The translations under genes and the position numbers were made by a program. A stretch of DNA of 64,000 bases from JAWWOL01 sp963797535 (GTDB taxonomy: Bacteria; Actinomycetota; Actinomycetes; JAWWOL01), in the NCBI GenBank assembly GCA_963797535.1, contig CAWCPQ010000002.1, positions 310,001 through 374,000 on the forward strand, given 5' to 3'. The notes under the pieces are model-generated. The model searched no databases and was not told the DNA's origin. It saw only the letters and a list, made by a program, of their open reading frames with translations. Below are positions 53,074-61,039 of the stretch, in pieces (within the stretch, counting starts at the first letter, position 1; every line of letters begins with the position of its first letter).

Positions 53074-53087
53074 TGAAAGCGTTTCCA
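53074..53087 (+). promoter_or_regulatory. LacI-family operator before the lacI gene
   Basis: TGAAAGCGTTTCCA fits the general LacI/CcpA-type pattern TGNAANCGNTNNCA. It lies 18 bases before the lacI start, just upstream of its GGAGG site, so it would block autogenous expression. Confidence 0.6.
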
Positions 53088-53105
53088 CATTTCGGAGGCC
53101 GTCCC

Positions 53106-54155
53106 GTGTCCACCCTGTCCGCCCACCCCGGTTCGGCCCAGCACCGGGCGACGTTGGGTGAGGTGGCCCGCCGGGCGGGAGTGTCCGCGGCCACGGCGTC
53201 CCGGGTGATCAACGGCTCGCCCCGGGTGAGCCCCGCTGCACGCAGCGCCGTCCAGGACGCGATCGCGGCGCTCGGCTACATCCCCAACCGGGCAGCCCGC
53301 AGCCTCGTCACCCGCCAGACCGACACGATCGCCCTCGTCCTGTCCGAGCCCGAGGAGCGCATCTTCGCCGAGCCCTACTTCTCCGCCATGGTGCGCGGCA
53401 TCTCCTCAGCGCTGTCCGAGACGCAGATGCAGCTCGTACTGCTGATGATCCAGAGCCCACGGGAACGGGCGAAGGTCGAGCGGTTCGTGACGCAGGGTCA
53501 CGTGGACGGGGTGGTCCTGATCTCCCTGCACAGCGGCGATCCACTGCCGCAGCAGCTGGCCGGGGCCAACATCCCCACCGTGCTCGCGGGTCGCCCGACC
53601 GGCAACACGGGCTTCGTCTCCTACGTCGACGCGGACAACCGCGGCGGCGGCAGGCTGGCCGTCGAGCACCTGCTGTCGACCGGGCGGACCCGCATCGCGA
53701 CGGTGACCGGGCCGATGGACATGGGCGCAGCCGTCGACCGCTTCGACGGCTACTGCGACGCGCTGCGCTCGGCCGGCATCCGGCCGGTCAAGAGCCTGGT
53801 CGAGGCCGGGGACTTCAGCGACCCGAGCGGTGAGCTCGCCATGGCGGCACTGCTGGCCAGAAACCCCGACCTGGACGCGGTTTTCGTCGCCTCCGACCCC
53901 ATGGCGATGGGTGCGCTCAGGGCGCTCGAAGCTGCCGGGCGACGGGTGCCCGAGGACGTCGCGGTTGTCGGCTTCGACGACATCCCGATGGCGACCTACA
54001 CCCGACCAGCACTGACGACCGTACGGCAGCCGTGGCCGGAGATGGCCACGGCGATGGCGGAGCTGTTGATGGTCCAGCTCAACGCCGAGTCGACGTACGA
54101 CGGCCTGGACCACATCATCTGCCCGACCGAGCTGGTCGTACGCGACTCAACCTGA
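53106..54155 (+). CDS. LacI family regulator of the beta-glucosidase operon
   Basis: A 349-residue repressor. The helix-turn-helix TLGEVARRAGVSAATASRVINGSPRVSPAARSAV lies near residues 16-50, with hinge GYIPNRAARSLVTRQTDTI. The sugar-binding core has VSYVDADNRGGGRLAVEHLLSTGRTRIATVTGP and VAVVGFDDIPMATYTRPALTTV. GTG 53106 has a GGAGG site. It is divergent from the small membrane protein and GH1 genes and has cre-like sites on both sides, so it probably represses them until a beta-glucoside is present. It is closely similar to the LacI protein at 56519 in DNA-binding helix and hinge. Its 3' end overlaps the convergent gene by nine bases. Confidence 0.92.
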   Translation: MSTLSAHPGSAQHRATLGEVARRAGVSAATASRVINGSPRVSPAARSAVQDAIAALGYIPNRAARSLVTRQTDTIALVLSEPEERIFAEPYFSAMVRGISSALSETQMQLVLLMIQSPRERAKVERFVTQGHVDGVVLISLHSGDPLPQQLAGANIPTVLAGRPTGNTGFVSYVDADNRGGGRLAVEHLLSTGRTRIATVTGPMDMGAAVDRFDGYCDALRSAGIRPVKSLVEAGDFSDPSGELAMAALLARNPDLDAVFVASDPMAMGALRALEAAGRRVPEDVAVVGFDDIPMATYTRPALTTVRQPWPEMATAMAELLMVQLNAESTYDGLDHIICPTELVVRDST

Positions 54156-55295
54156 CCGCCGCCACGCGATCACGCCCAGTGAGATCGCCACGAACGCAAC
54201 CGCGCCGCCCACGAGGAACAGCACCACGTTGCTGCCCTCGCCGGTGACGGCCGTGGCCGCCACGGTCGAGGTCGGCGCCGGCCGGCTCGTCGGCACCGGC
54301 CGGCTCGTCGGCACGGCCGCCGCTGTCGGCGAGGATCCGGAGGTCGGCGCTGACGTCGGCCTCATGGAGGTCGGCACCACCGTGGGCGAGAGCGTCGGAT
54401 GCAGCTTTGCCGCAAACGCCGGCAGGGTGACCAGGTAGACAGCCGAACCGGTCTTCTCGCTGGTCAGCACCAGCCCTCGACCGTCGCGGGTGAAGTCGAC
54501 GCCCTCCCCCTGGGGCTGGCTCGGCAGGGGCAGCTGCTTCGGCGTACGGTGCAGCGCCTCGCGCACGCCGGCCTCACCGGCGCCCACACCGGTGAAAAGG
54601 AACGCATCCGTGTAGGTGCGCAGGACGATCGTGCGTCCGTCCGGCGAGAATGCTCCCCCGGTGGTGGCGCGCCCGAGGGCGATGTCCACCAGGTTGGTCG
54701 CTCCCTTGGGCGGTGGCCAGTGCAAGGTGGCCAGCAGCCGGAGCTGGTTGACGCGGGCGGGCGACGGGCTCGCCGGGGCCGCGTAGACCCTGGTCTCGCC
54801 GAGGTAGGACTTGGTCGCGAGATAGATCTGGGCGGAGTGCGGGTTGACCAGCAGCGCCTCAGCGTCATGGGCGCCGTCGGGGTAGCGGAACTGATAGCGA
54901 ACCGCTCTCACGTGCACGGTGGACGACTGCGCCGCGGAAGCCTTGGGCTCCGGAACTGCATAGACAGCAACAGTTTCGCGCTTGCTGTCGTTGTCTCCGA
55001 TGTCGCCGAACCACAGCGTGGGCACGCCGTCGCGAGGTGCTGCCGCCATGTCCTCCCAGTCGACGTTGCTGGCGTTGACCACGTCGTAGGTGGCGAGCGT
55101 CAGGCCGTGCCCACCGACGGCGAAGAACCGGGCGGAGTCGCCGCTGTCGTTGTGGGTGAACAGCACGTCGGGCTCGCGTGTGGCCACGGCGATGCCGCTC
55201 GCTTCGTCGATCCGCGCGTCCTGGAGGTGGAACAGCAGCGTGCTGGTCGGCGCGGTCACCAGGGCGGCAGCGAGCAGCAAGGGGGCAAGGGGCAC
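54147..55295 (-). CDS. Exported, C-terminally anchored protein with Pro/Thr/Ser-rich stalk
   Basis: A 382-residue protein with a signal peptide (MPLAPLLLAAALVTAP). The mature domain of about 270 residues has repeated strands (DEASGIAVATREPDVLFTHNDSGDSARFFAV; DWEDMAAAPRDGVPTLWFGDIGDN; EALLVNPHSAQIYLATKS; DGRTIVLRTYTDAFLF; PQGEGVDFTRDGRGLVLTSEK), consistent with a beta-propeller like esterase-like or PQQ-type repeats. A stalk rich in PTS repeats (PTSRPVPTSRPAPTS) follows, then one membrane helix (VVLFLVGGAVAFVAISLGVIAW) and RRSG. No LPXTG motif is present, so it is membrane-anchored, not sortase-linked. The stalk is a likely O-mannosylation substrate. GTG 55295 has a weak ribosome-binding site. 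The function is unknown. Confidence 0.75.
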   Translation of the reverse strand: MPLAPLLLAAALVTAPTSTLLFHLQDARIDEASGIAVATREPDVLFTHNDSGDSARFFAVGGHGLTLATYDVVNASNVDWEDMAAAPRDGVPTLWFGDIGDNDSKRETVAVYAVPEPKASAAQSSTVHVRAVRYQFRYPDGAHDAEALLVNPHSAQIYLATKSYLGETRVYAAPASPSPARVNQLRLLATLHWPPPKGATNLVDIALGRATTGGAFSPDGRTIVLRTYTDAFLFTGVGAGEAGVREALHRTPKQLPLPSQPQGEGVDFTRDGRGLVLTSEKTGSAVYLVTLPAFAAKLHPTLSPTVVPTSMRPTSAPTSGSSPTAAAVPTSRPVPTSRPAPTSTVAATAVTGEGSNVVLFLVGGAVAFVAISLGVIAWRRSG

Positions 55296-55383
55296 CGGTT
55301 CATGATGACCGCAAGGGGGATGACGCGTGACAGGGTGGGTACGGAACCCGTACACCGTGAACCCGTAACCCCGGAGGCTTGTC

Positions 55384-56355
55384 GTGCAGTACACCCACCT
55401 CGGCCGCAGCGGCCTGGAAGTCAGCCGCCTGTGCCTCGGCACCATGAACTTCGGCCCTGAGACGACGGAGGAAGACTCCTTCGCGATCATGGACAAGGCG
55501 CTCGACCACGGCATCAACTTCTTCGACACGGCCAACGTCTACGGCTGGAAGCAGGGCGAGGGCATCACCGAGCAGATCATCGGCCGGTGGTTCGCTCAGG
55601 GCGGCGGCCGGCGCGAGAAGACCGTCATCGCCACCAAGCTCTACGGCTCGATGAGCGACTGGCCCAACGACAACAAGCTGTCCGCCCGCAACATCCGGCT
55701 CGCCTGCGATGCCTCGCTCAAGCGGCTCCAGACCGACTTCATCGACCTCTACCAGATGCACCACGTCGACCGTGACACTCCGTGGGAGGAGATCTGGGAG
55801 GCGTTCGAAAGCCTTCGCCAGCAAGGAAAGATTCTCTACGCGGGCTCGAGCAACTTCGCCGGCTGGCACATCGCCAAGGCGCAGGAGTCCGCCCACCGCC
55901 GCTCGTACAACGGCTTGGTGTCGGAGCAGTCGATCTACAACCTCCTGGTACGAGACGTCGAGCGCGAGGTGCTGCCGGCGGCGCTCGACTACGGCGTCGG
56001 CGTCATCCCGTGGAGCCCGTTGCAGGGCGGCCTGCTCGGCGGCGTCGTCCGCAAGGAGCGTGAGGGCAGCCGCCGCAAGACCGGTCGTGCACTCGAGTCA
56101 CTAGAGGCGAACCGGCCCGCGCTCGAGGCGTACGAGGACCTGTGCGAGACCCTCGGCGAGGAGCCGGCCCACGTCGGCCTGGCCTGGTTGCTGGCTCAGC
56201 CGGCGGTGACGGCGCCGATCATCGGCCCGCGCACCCTCGAGCAGCTGGACGGCACCATGCGTGCCCTCGAGATCGAGCTGTCGGACAAGACGCTGGCGCA
56301 GCTGGACGAGATCTTCCCTGGCCACAAGCCGGCGCCCGAGCACTACGCCTGGTAG
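55384..56355 (+). CDS. Aldo/keto reductase
   Basis: A 323-residue NADPH-dependent oxidoreductase. The catalytic tetrad is visible: Asp48 in FFDTANVYG, Tyr53, Lys85 in IATKLYG and His126 in YQMHHVD. The cofactor region GVIPWSPLQGGLLGG and the C-terminal LAWLLAQPAVTAPIIGPRTLEQL are typical of the YghZ/Tas-like group. The enzyme probably reduces a sugar-derived or other aldehyde; the true substrate is unknown. GTG 55384 has a GGAGG site. A nine-base direct repeat GAACCCGTA occurs twice (55344 and 55359) just upstream and could be regulatory. Confidence 0.92.
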   Translation: MQYTHLGRSGLEVSRLCLGTMNFGPETTEEDSFAIMDKALDHGINFFDTANVYGWKQGEGITEQIIGRWFAQGGGRREKTVIATKLYGSMSDWPNDNKLSARNIRLACDASLKRLQTDFIDLYQMHHVDRDTPWEEIWEAFESLRQQGKILYAGSSNFAGWHIAKAQESAHRRSYNGLVSEQSIYNLLVRDVEREVLPAALDYGVGVIPWSPLQGGLLGGVVRKEREGSRRKTGRALESLEANRPALEAYEDLCETLGEEPAHVGLAWLLAQPAVTAPIIGPRTLEQLDGTMRALEIELSDKTLAQLDEIFPGHKPAPEHYAW

Positions 56356-56518
56356 TCGCGGGGGCGACCCCCGGGTGCGGTGGGACTGCTCGACTTCGCG
56401 GTCGAGCCTGCGCTCCGACGGTCCCCGCCACGGATATCCTGACTCTTCAATGGCTCCCTCACGACGTTCCCGGTGAATGCCCGGGCACGATGGGATGCGA
56501 CGACAGGAGCGGGTGAGC

Positions 56519-57545
56519 ATGGCTGCCGCCAGCGTGAGCCAGCCCACGCTCGAAGAGGTGGCAGCGCACGCCGGCGTGTCCAGGGCGACCGCCTCTCGGG
56601 TCATCAACGGATCGCCACGGGTGTCGGAATCGGCACGTGACGCAGTGATGCAGGCCGTTGCCGAGATCGGGTACGTGCCCAACCGGGCCGCCCGTCAGCT
56701 CGTGACCCGGCGCACGGACTCGATCGGGATCGTGGTCTCCGAACCGGAGACCAGGGTGTTCAGCGACCCCTTCTTCTCCAGCGCGCTGCGGGGTGTGAGT
56801 GATGCCCTGTCGGGCACGGACATGCACCTCGTCCTGCTGATGGCCCAGACCGACCACCACCGCACACGGCTCGAGAACTACCTGCGCAACCGGCACGTGG
56901 ACGGGGTGATCCTGATGTCGCTGCACGGCATCGACCCGCTGCCCCTGGCGCTGTCCAGCATCGGCATGCCGGTGGTCCTGTTCGGCCGGCCGATGACCGC
57001 CTCGGACCAAGTGTCCTGGCTGGACGCCGACAACTCCGGCGGTGCCAAGGCGGCTGTCGACCACCTCGTCTCCAAGGGTCGCAAGGTAATCGCCACCATC
57101 ACGGGTCCGCAGGACATGTGCGTGGGCCTGGATCGCCTGGCCGGCTGGCGTTCCGCACTCGAGGCGCACGGACTTCCGTACGACGACTCGCTGGCGGGCG
57201 TTGGTGACTTCACGGAGGCCAGCGGCGACGCCGCCACCCGTGAGCTGCTGCGAGCGCCGTCCGGACATCGACGCCATCTTCGCCGCCTCCGACCTCACGG
57301 CGACCGGGGTGCTGCATGCCCTGCGCTCGCTGGGCCGCTCCGTGCCCGACGACGTCGCAGTGGTGGGGTTCGATGATGGCCCCCTGTCGCCCTACACCGA
57401 CCCGCCGCTGACGACGGTCCGGCAGCCGCTCGACGAGATGGCGCGGAAGATGACGGACATGTTGCTGCGTCAGATCGCCTCTGGCGACCAGACGCCACAG
57501 CACCTCGTCATCGGGACCGAGCTCGTGGTGCGGGCCTCCGGATAG
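56519..57545 (+). CDS. LacI family transcriptional regulator (frameshifted in this sequence)
   Basis: A repressor of about 342 residues. The DNA-binding part TLEEVAAHAGVSRATASRVINGSPRVSESARDAV and the hinge GYVPNRAARQLVTRRTDSIGIVV resemble the regulator at 53106 strongly, as does the core (VSWLDADNSGGAKAAVDHLVSKGRKVIATITGP). An inserted C near 57258 shifts the frame; the correct continuation is PDIDAIFAASDLTATGVLHALRSLGRSVPDDVAVVGFDDGPL. The length is one base over a multiple of three. ATG 56519 lies after AGGAGCGGGTGAGC. It is 163 bases after the aldo/keto reductase gene and 171 before the chitinase gene; its targets are not evident. Confidence 0.88.
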
Positions 57546-57572
57546 CCTTCGCCGACGGCGAACACTCCCCAC

Positions 57573-57588
57573 ACTGGACTAGACCAAT
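57573..57588 (+). promoter_or_regulatory. DasR-like site 1 upstream of the chitinase gene
   Basis: ACTGGACTAGACCAAT agrees at 14 of 16 positions with the DasR consensus ACTGGTCTAGACCACT known from Streptomyces. Confidence 0.65.
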
Positions 57589-57597
57589 CTCCGGTGT

Positions 57598-57613
57598 CAA
57601 GGTCTAAACCATT
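57598..57613 (+). promoter_or_regulatory. DasR-like site 2 upstream of the chitinase gene
   Basis: A weaker match whose core AGGTCTAAACCA differs at two of 12 positions from TGGTCTAGACCA. It lies 25 bases after site 1 and just upstream of a TTGACA box. Confidence 0.5.
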
Positions 57614-57627
57614 TCTATCCGGACATC

Positions 57628-57656
57628 TTGACACGCCCTGACGGGTGCGGAATGGT
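57628..57656 (+). promoter_or_regulatory. Putative chitinase promoter
   Basis: TTGACA (57628-57633), 17 bases, AATGGT (weak -10, 57651-57656). DasR-like sites lie on both sides, fitting repression. Confidence 0.4.
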
Positions 57657-57669
57657 TGGGCCGAGACCT

Positions 57670-57685
57670 ACTGGTCTATACCAAT
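57670..57685 (+). promoter_or_regulatory. DasR-like site 3 upstream of the chitinase gene
   Basis: ACTGGTCTATACCAAT agrees at 14 of 16 positions with the DasR consensus. It falls in the presumed 5' leader. Confidence 0.65.
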
Positions 57686-57716
57686 ACCCGAGACCCACCG
57701 CCGCTGGGGAGACTTC

Positions 57717-59147
57717 ATGCTGGGCAACAAGCGCTGGTCGACCGCCGCCTGCATCGCCGCCGCCACGACCGCACTGATCCTCGCGCCAACAACCGCGCGG
57801 GCCACCGGGCACGGAACGCCCGGCGGCGTCCCGGCGGACACCGGCAAGGTGGTGTCGGCCTACTTCGCCGACTGGGACGTCTATGCACGCGGCTACGAGG
57901 TGGCCGACATCCCAGCCGACAAGCTCAACACCATCCTGTACGCCTTCGGCAAACCGGTGGTGGACCCGACCACCAACGCTGTCAGCTGTGGCGCCGTGGA
58001 TCCTTGGGCCGACTACGAGCGCACGTCGCCCAAGGACGTCGACCCGACTATCACCACCCCCAACCTGGCTGGCAACTTCTCGCAGCTGATCAAGCTCAAG
58101 GCGGTTCAGGCCGCCAAGGGCAAGAGCCTCAAAGTCCTGATCTCCATCGGGGGGTGGAGTCTGTCGAACGGGTTCTCCCAGGCGGCAGCAACACCAGCAT
58201 CGCGAGCCGCCTTCGTCAGCTCGTGCATCGACACCTTCATCAAGGGCAACCTGGCACCGGACTGGATCACCGGTGACGGGATCGGCGTGGCAGCAGGGCT
58301 TTTCGACGGAATAGACATCGACTGGGAGTATCCGACGGCGGTGGCCGCGGGCAACGTACACACCCCAGCCGACCGGCACAACGCGACGCTGCTGTTCCAG
58401 GAGTTCCGCAAGCAGCTCGACGCCATCGGCGCCCTCAACAACAAGCACTACCTGCTGACCGCTGCCCTGCCGGCGGCGCAGAACTCCAACACGTACTTCG
58501 AGCTGAACGCTGTCAGCAGGATCCTCGACTACGACAACGTGATGACCTACGACTTCCACGGCGCCTCGGACCCGAAGACCGACTTCAACTCGCCGCTGCT
58601 GTTCGACCCGCGCAGCCCCAACCCCGATCTCAACCCGAGCTGGTCGACCGTCGGAACCGTGGCGTACTACCTGCACCAGGGCGTGGCCGCCAACAAGATC
58701 AACCTCGGAGTTCCGTTCTACGGCAAGCAGTACATCAACACCGGCACCGCGAACCGTGGCCTCTACCAGAGCTTCGACAACACCGGTCTGGACATCAACT
58801 CGCTGCAGTGGGACCAGACGCCGACCCCCACTTTCCACAACCTGGTGGACGACGCCGGCCTCATCGACAACGTCGGCCGGAGGACGCCGGCCGCCACCGG
58901 CTGGCAGGTCACGACCTCATGGAGCACCGGTGAGCCGTGGCTGTTCAACCCGGCCGCCGTCCATGCGCTGGCAACGGGGAGCACGACCACGCCGACCTTC
59001 ATCTCGTACGAGGACCCCGCATCGGTCAGTGCGCGTGCGGCGCTGATCCGCGCCCTCGGCCTGCGCGGTGCCTTCGCCTGGGAGATCAGCCAGGACTCCA
59101 ACGCCAACGGCCTGCTCTCGAGGCTTGGACCGCTACTGGGGCACTAG
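57717..59147 (+). CDS. GH18 family chitinase
   Basis: A 476-residue exported glycoside hydrolase of family 18. The signal peptide ends near APTTARATG. The catalytic motif DGIDIDWEYP (DxxDxDxE) lies near residue 200, and the conserved LISIGGWSLSNGFSQ strand precedes it. Later come NVMTYDFHGAS, NLGVPFYGKQY and GAFAWEISQDSNANGLL. There is no chitin-binding or FN3 domain, so it acts on accessible chitin or chitooligomers. ATG 57717 has a GGGGAG site. Three DasR-like operators precede it, suggesting repression until glucosamine phosphates accumulate. The MFS gene follows ten bases downstream. Confidence 0.95.
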   Translation: MLGNKRWSTAACIAAATTALILAPTTARATGHGTPGGVPADTGKVVSAYFADWDVYARGYEVADIPADKLNTILYAFGKPVVDPTTNAVSCGAVDPWADYERTSPKDVDPTITTPNLAGNFSQLIKLKAVQAAKGKSLKVLISIGGWSLSNGFSQAAATPASRAAFVSSCIDTFIKGNLAPDWITGDGIGVAAGLFDGIDIDWEYPTAVAAGNVHTPADRHNATLLFQEFRKQLDAIGALNNKHYLLTAALPAAQNSNTYFELNAVSRILDYDNVMTYDFHGASDPKTDFNSPLLFDPRSPNPDLNPSWSTVGTVAYYLHQGVAANKINLGVPFYGKQYINTGTANRGLYQSFDNTGLDINSLQWDQTPTPTFHNLVDDAGLIDNVGRRTPAATGWQVTTSWSTGEPWLFNPAAVHALATGSTTTPTFISYEDPASVSARAALIRALGLRGAFAWEISQDSNANGLLSRLGPLLGH

Positions 59148-59157
59148 CCTGCAAGGG

Positions 59158-60411
59158 ATGACGGAACGCCCGAAGTCGCTGTGGCACCACCGCGACTTCG
59201 GGCTGCTGTGGGGCGGCCAGACCGTCAGCGAGCTCGGTTCCGCCGTCACCGTCGTCGCACTGCCTCTGCTGGCCGTGCTCACCCTGCACGCGACGCCGTT
59301 CGAGGTGGGCACGCTGGAGGCGGCGACCACGGCCGCCTTCCTGCTCGTCGGCCTGCCAGCCGGCGCCATCCTCGACCGCAGGACTCGCCGCCCGGTGCTG
59401 ATGGCCAGCGACCTCGGCAGAGCCGTGCTGTTCGGCTCGATCCCCGTAGCCGCTGCGCTCGGCTGGCTGACGCTCCTGCAGCTGTACGTCGTGACCTTGC
59501 TGGGCGGCGTGCTGCGGGTCTTCTTCGACGTGTCCTACCAGAGCTACCTGCCGGCCTTGGTCGACCGGGAGCAGCTCGTCGAGGGCAACACCAAGCTGTC
59601 CGCGACCGAAGCGGCGGCACAGGTTGCCGGCCCCAGTCTTGCCGGGGCGTTGGTGGGCGCGGTCGGGGCGGCGGCGACGATGGCGATCGACGCCGTCAGC
59701 TATCTCGTCTCGTTCGTCAGCCTCGCGTTCATCCGGCGCAAGGAACCACCGGTGGTGCCCCCGGAGCAGGGGCACCCTCCCATGGGTAGGGCCATCCGCG
59801 AGGGGCTGTCGTTCGTCATCAGACAACCCTTGCTCGCCCGGATCGCCGGGTGCACCGCCCTGGCCAATCTCGGCAGCTCGATCGCGATGTCCATCGCGGC
59901 GGTCTACCTCGTCCGCGTCCTTCACCTGAGCCCCGCCGAGGTCGGCCTGGTGTTCGCGGTCGAAGGCGCCGCCGGCGTCGTCGGGGCCGTCTCGGCCGGC
60001 GGGCTGGCCAACTGGCTGGGCCTGGGCCCGACCATTGTCGGGGGCTCCGTACTGTCCGCAGCCGGGATCATGATCTGGCCGTTCGCCGGGCAGGAACATC
60101 CCCTGCTGCCGCTGATGCTCGGCGCCGTGCTGTTCGGGTTGGGCGTGCCCGTCTACAACGTCAACCAGCTCAGTCTCCGCCAGGCCATCACCCCGTCGCG
60201 ACTGCTCGGCCGGATGAACGCCTCCATCCGGTTCGTCGTCTGGGGGGTGATGCCGATCGGTGGCCTGATCGGCGGCCTGCTGGGCGCGACGATCGGCGTG
60301 CGGGAGACCGTCCTCGTCGGCGCCCTGGTAGGCACCCTCGCCGTCCCCTGGATCGCGCTTTCTCCCGTACGCAGCCTGCGGGTCGTCCCCGAGCCCGTGG
60401 CGGACGACTAA
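59158..60411 (+). CDS. MFS transporter
   Basis: A 417-residue permease with about twelve hydrophobic segments and the MFS_3 loop GAILDRRTRRPVLM between helices 2 and 3. It begins WHHRDFGLLWGGQTVSELGSAVTVVALPLLAVL. The middle cytoplasmic loop is Arg/Pro-rich (RRKEPPVVPPEQ). ATG 59158 starts ten bases after the chitinase stop, so read-through is likely, but the substrate need not be a chitin product; this subfamily includes macrolide and siderophore exporters. It is intact, unlike the related gene at 42707. DUF2530 follows nine bases downstream with its own -10. Confidence 0.9.
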   Translation: MTERPKSLWHHRDFGLLWGGQTVSELGSAVTVVALPLLAVLTLHATPFEVGTLEAATTAAFLLVGLPAGAILDRRTRRPVLMASDLGRAVLFGSIPVAAALGWLTLLQLYVVTLLGGVLRVFFDVSYQSYLPALVDREQLVEGNTKLSATEAAAQVAGPSLAGALVGAVGAAATMAIDAVSYLVSFVSLAFIRRKEPPVVPPEQGHPPMGRAIREGLSFVIRQPLLARIAGCTALANLGSSIAMSIAAVYLVRVLHLSPAEVGLVFAVEGAAGVVGAVSAGGLANWLGLGPTIVGGSVLSAAGIMIWPFAGQEHPLLPLMLGAVLFGLGVPVYNVNQLSLRQAITPSRLLGRMNASIRFVVWGVMPIGGLIGGLLGATIGVRETVLVGALVGTLAVPWIALSPVRSLRVVPEPVADD

Positions 60412-60414
60412 CCT
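60409..60414 (+). promoter_or_regulatory. -10 element for the leaderless DUF2530 gene
   Basis: TAACCT at the MFS stop is followed by six bases and the GTG at 60421. Confidence 0.5.
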
Positions 60415-60420
60415 CTTGTC

Positions 60421-60651
60421 GTGACCAAGCCCGCCCGTCGGCCGGATCCGCCGCCGCTCGAGACCAACGACGTGCTGGCGGTCGCCGTGGGCACGGGGGC
60501 ATGGGTCGTCGCCCTGATCGTGCTGCTCCTCCTGCACAGCACGCTCGAGGCGCACCACGCGACCTGGTGGTACGGCGTGTGCGTCGCCGGCATCGGCCTC
60601 GGACTTGCCGGCACCGCCTTCGTGGCGCGGCGCCGTCGCCGCCTGAAGTAG
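60421..60651 (+). CDS. DUF2530 small membrane protein
   Basis: A 76-residue protein with two membrane helices (VAVGTGAWVVALIVLLLL and VCVAGIGLGLAGTAFVA) and an Arg-rich C-terminus (RRRRRLK). The N-terminal PPPLETNDVLAVAVGTGAW matches the actinobacterial DUF2530 pattern. The GTG at 60421 has a -10 six bases upstream, so the transcript is probably leaderless. Function is not known. Confidence 0.8.
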   Translation: MTKPARRPDPPPLETNDVLAVAVGTGAWVVALIVLLLLHSTLEAHHATWWYGVCVAGIGLGLAGTAFVARRRRRLK

Positions 60652-60700
60652 TTCGGGAAACACCGCCGCCGAACTCGTCCAAAGATTCTTTCGGTATCTA

Positions 60701-60740
60701 CTTGACCGGTACAGAAGGCCGACGTACTGTACCGGTACAG
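60701..60740 (+). promoter_or_regulatory. Promoter with two palindromic operators before the 76-residue protein gene
   Basis: TTGACC (60702-60707), 17 bases, TACTGT (60725-60730). CTGTACCGGTACAG (60727-60740) is a perfect 14-base palindrome that begins inside the -10. CTTGACCGGTACAG (60701-60714) matches it at 12 of 14 and covers the -35. Centre distance is 26 bases. A LacI-type repressor is encoded just downstream. Confidence 0.7.
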
Positions 60741-60764
60741 AGCAAGAACGAGAGGAGAAAGACG

Positions 60765-60995
60765 ATGAGTGCAATCTTTGACCCCGGTGCCCTGATGGCA
60801 GCCAAGGCCATGTCGCCCGAGGGGGTCCTGCCGCCCCTGCCACGGGCTCCGCTGGTGCCCAGCCGCCGTGCCGGCTCGGGACGGGTCCGGGCCATGCGAC
60901 GGGCGGTCGCCCGAGCACTGGCCGAGCTGACCAGTGGTGGTCGCCGCTACGAGCCGACGGACGGGACCTCCCGCCCGCTGACGTCGCAGCAGTGA
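60765..60995 (+). CDS. Small basic protein of unknown function
   Basis: A 76-residue protein starting MSAIFDPGALMAAKAMSPEG, followed by a Pro-rich stretch (VLPPLPRAPLVPSRR) and an Arg/Ala-rich basic helix (GRVRAMRRAVARALAELTSGG). No signal peptide, membrane helix or cysteine is present. ATG 60765 has an AGGAG site. It is the first gene after the two-operator promoter and ends 44 bases before the LacI gene, so both probably form one autoregulated unit. No family is recognised; a small DNA- or RNA-binding or regulatory partner role is only a guess. Confidence 0.65.
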   Translation: MSAIFDPGALMAAKAMSPEGVLPPLPRAPLVPSRRAGSGRVRAMRRAVARALAELTSGGRRYEPTDGTSRPLTSQQ

Positions 60996-61039
60996 TCAAC
61001 TCCAGCAATGGTCTGCACGCGACTACTGTTGAACAGGAC

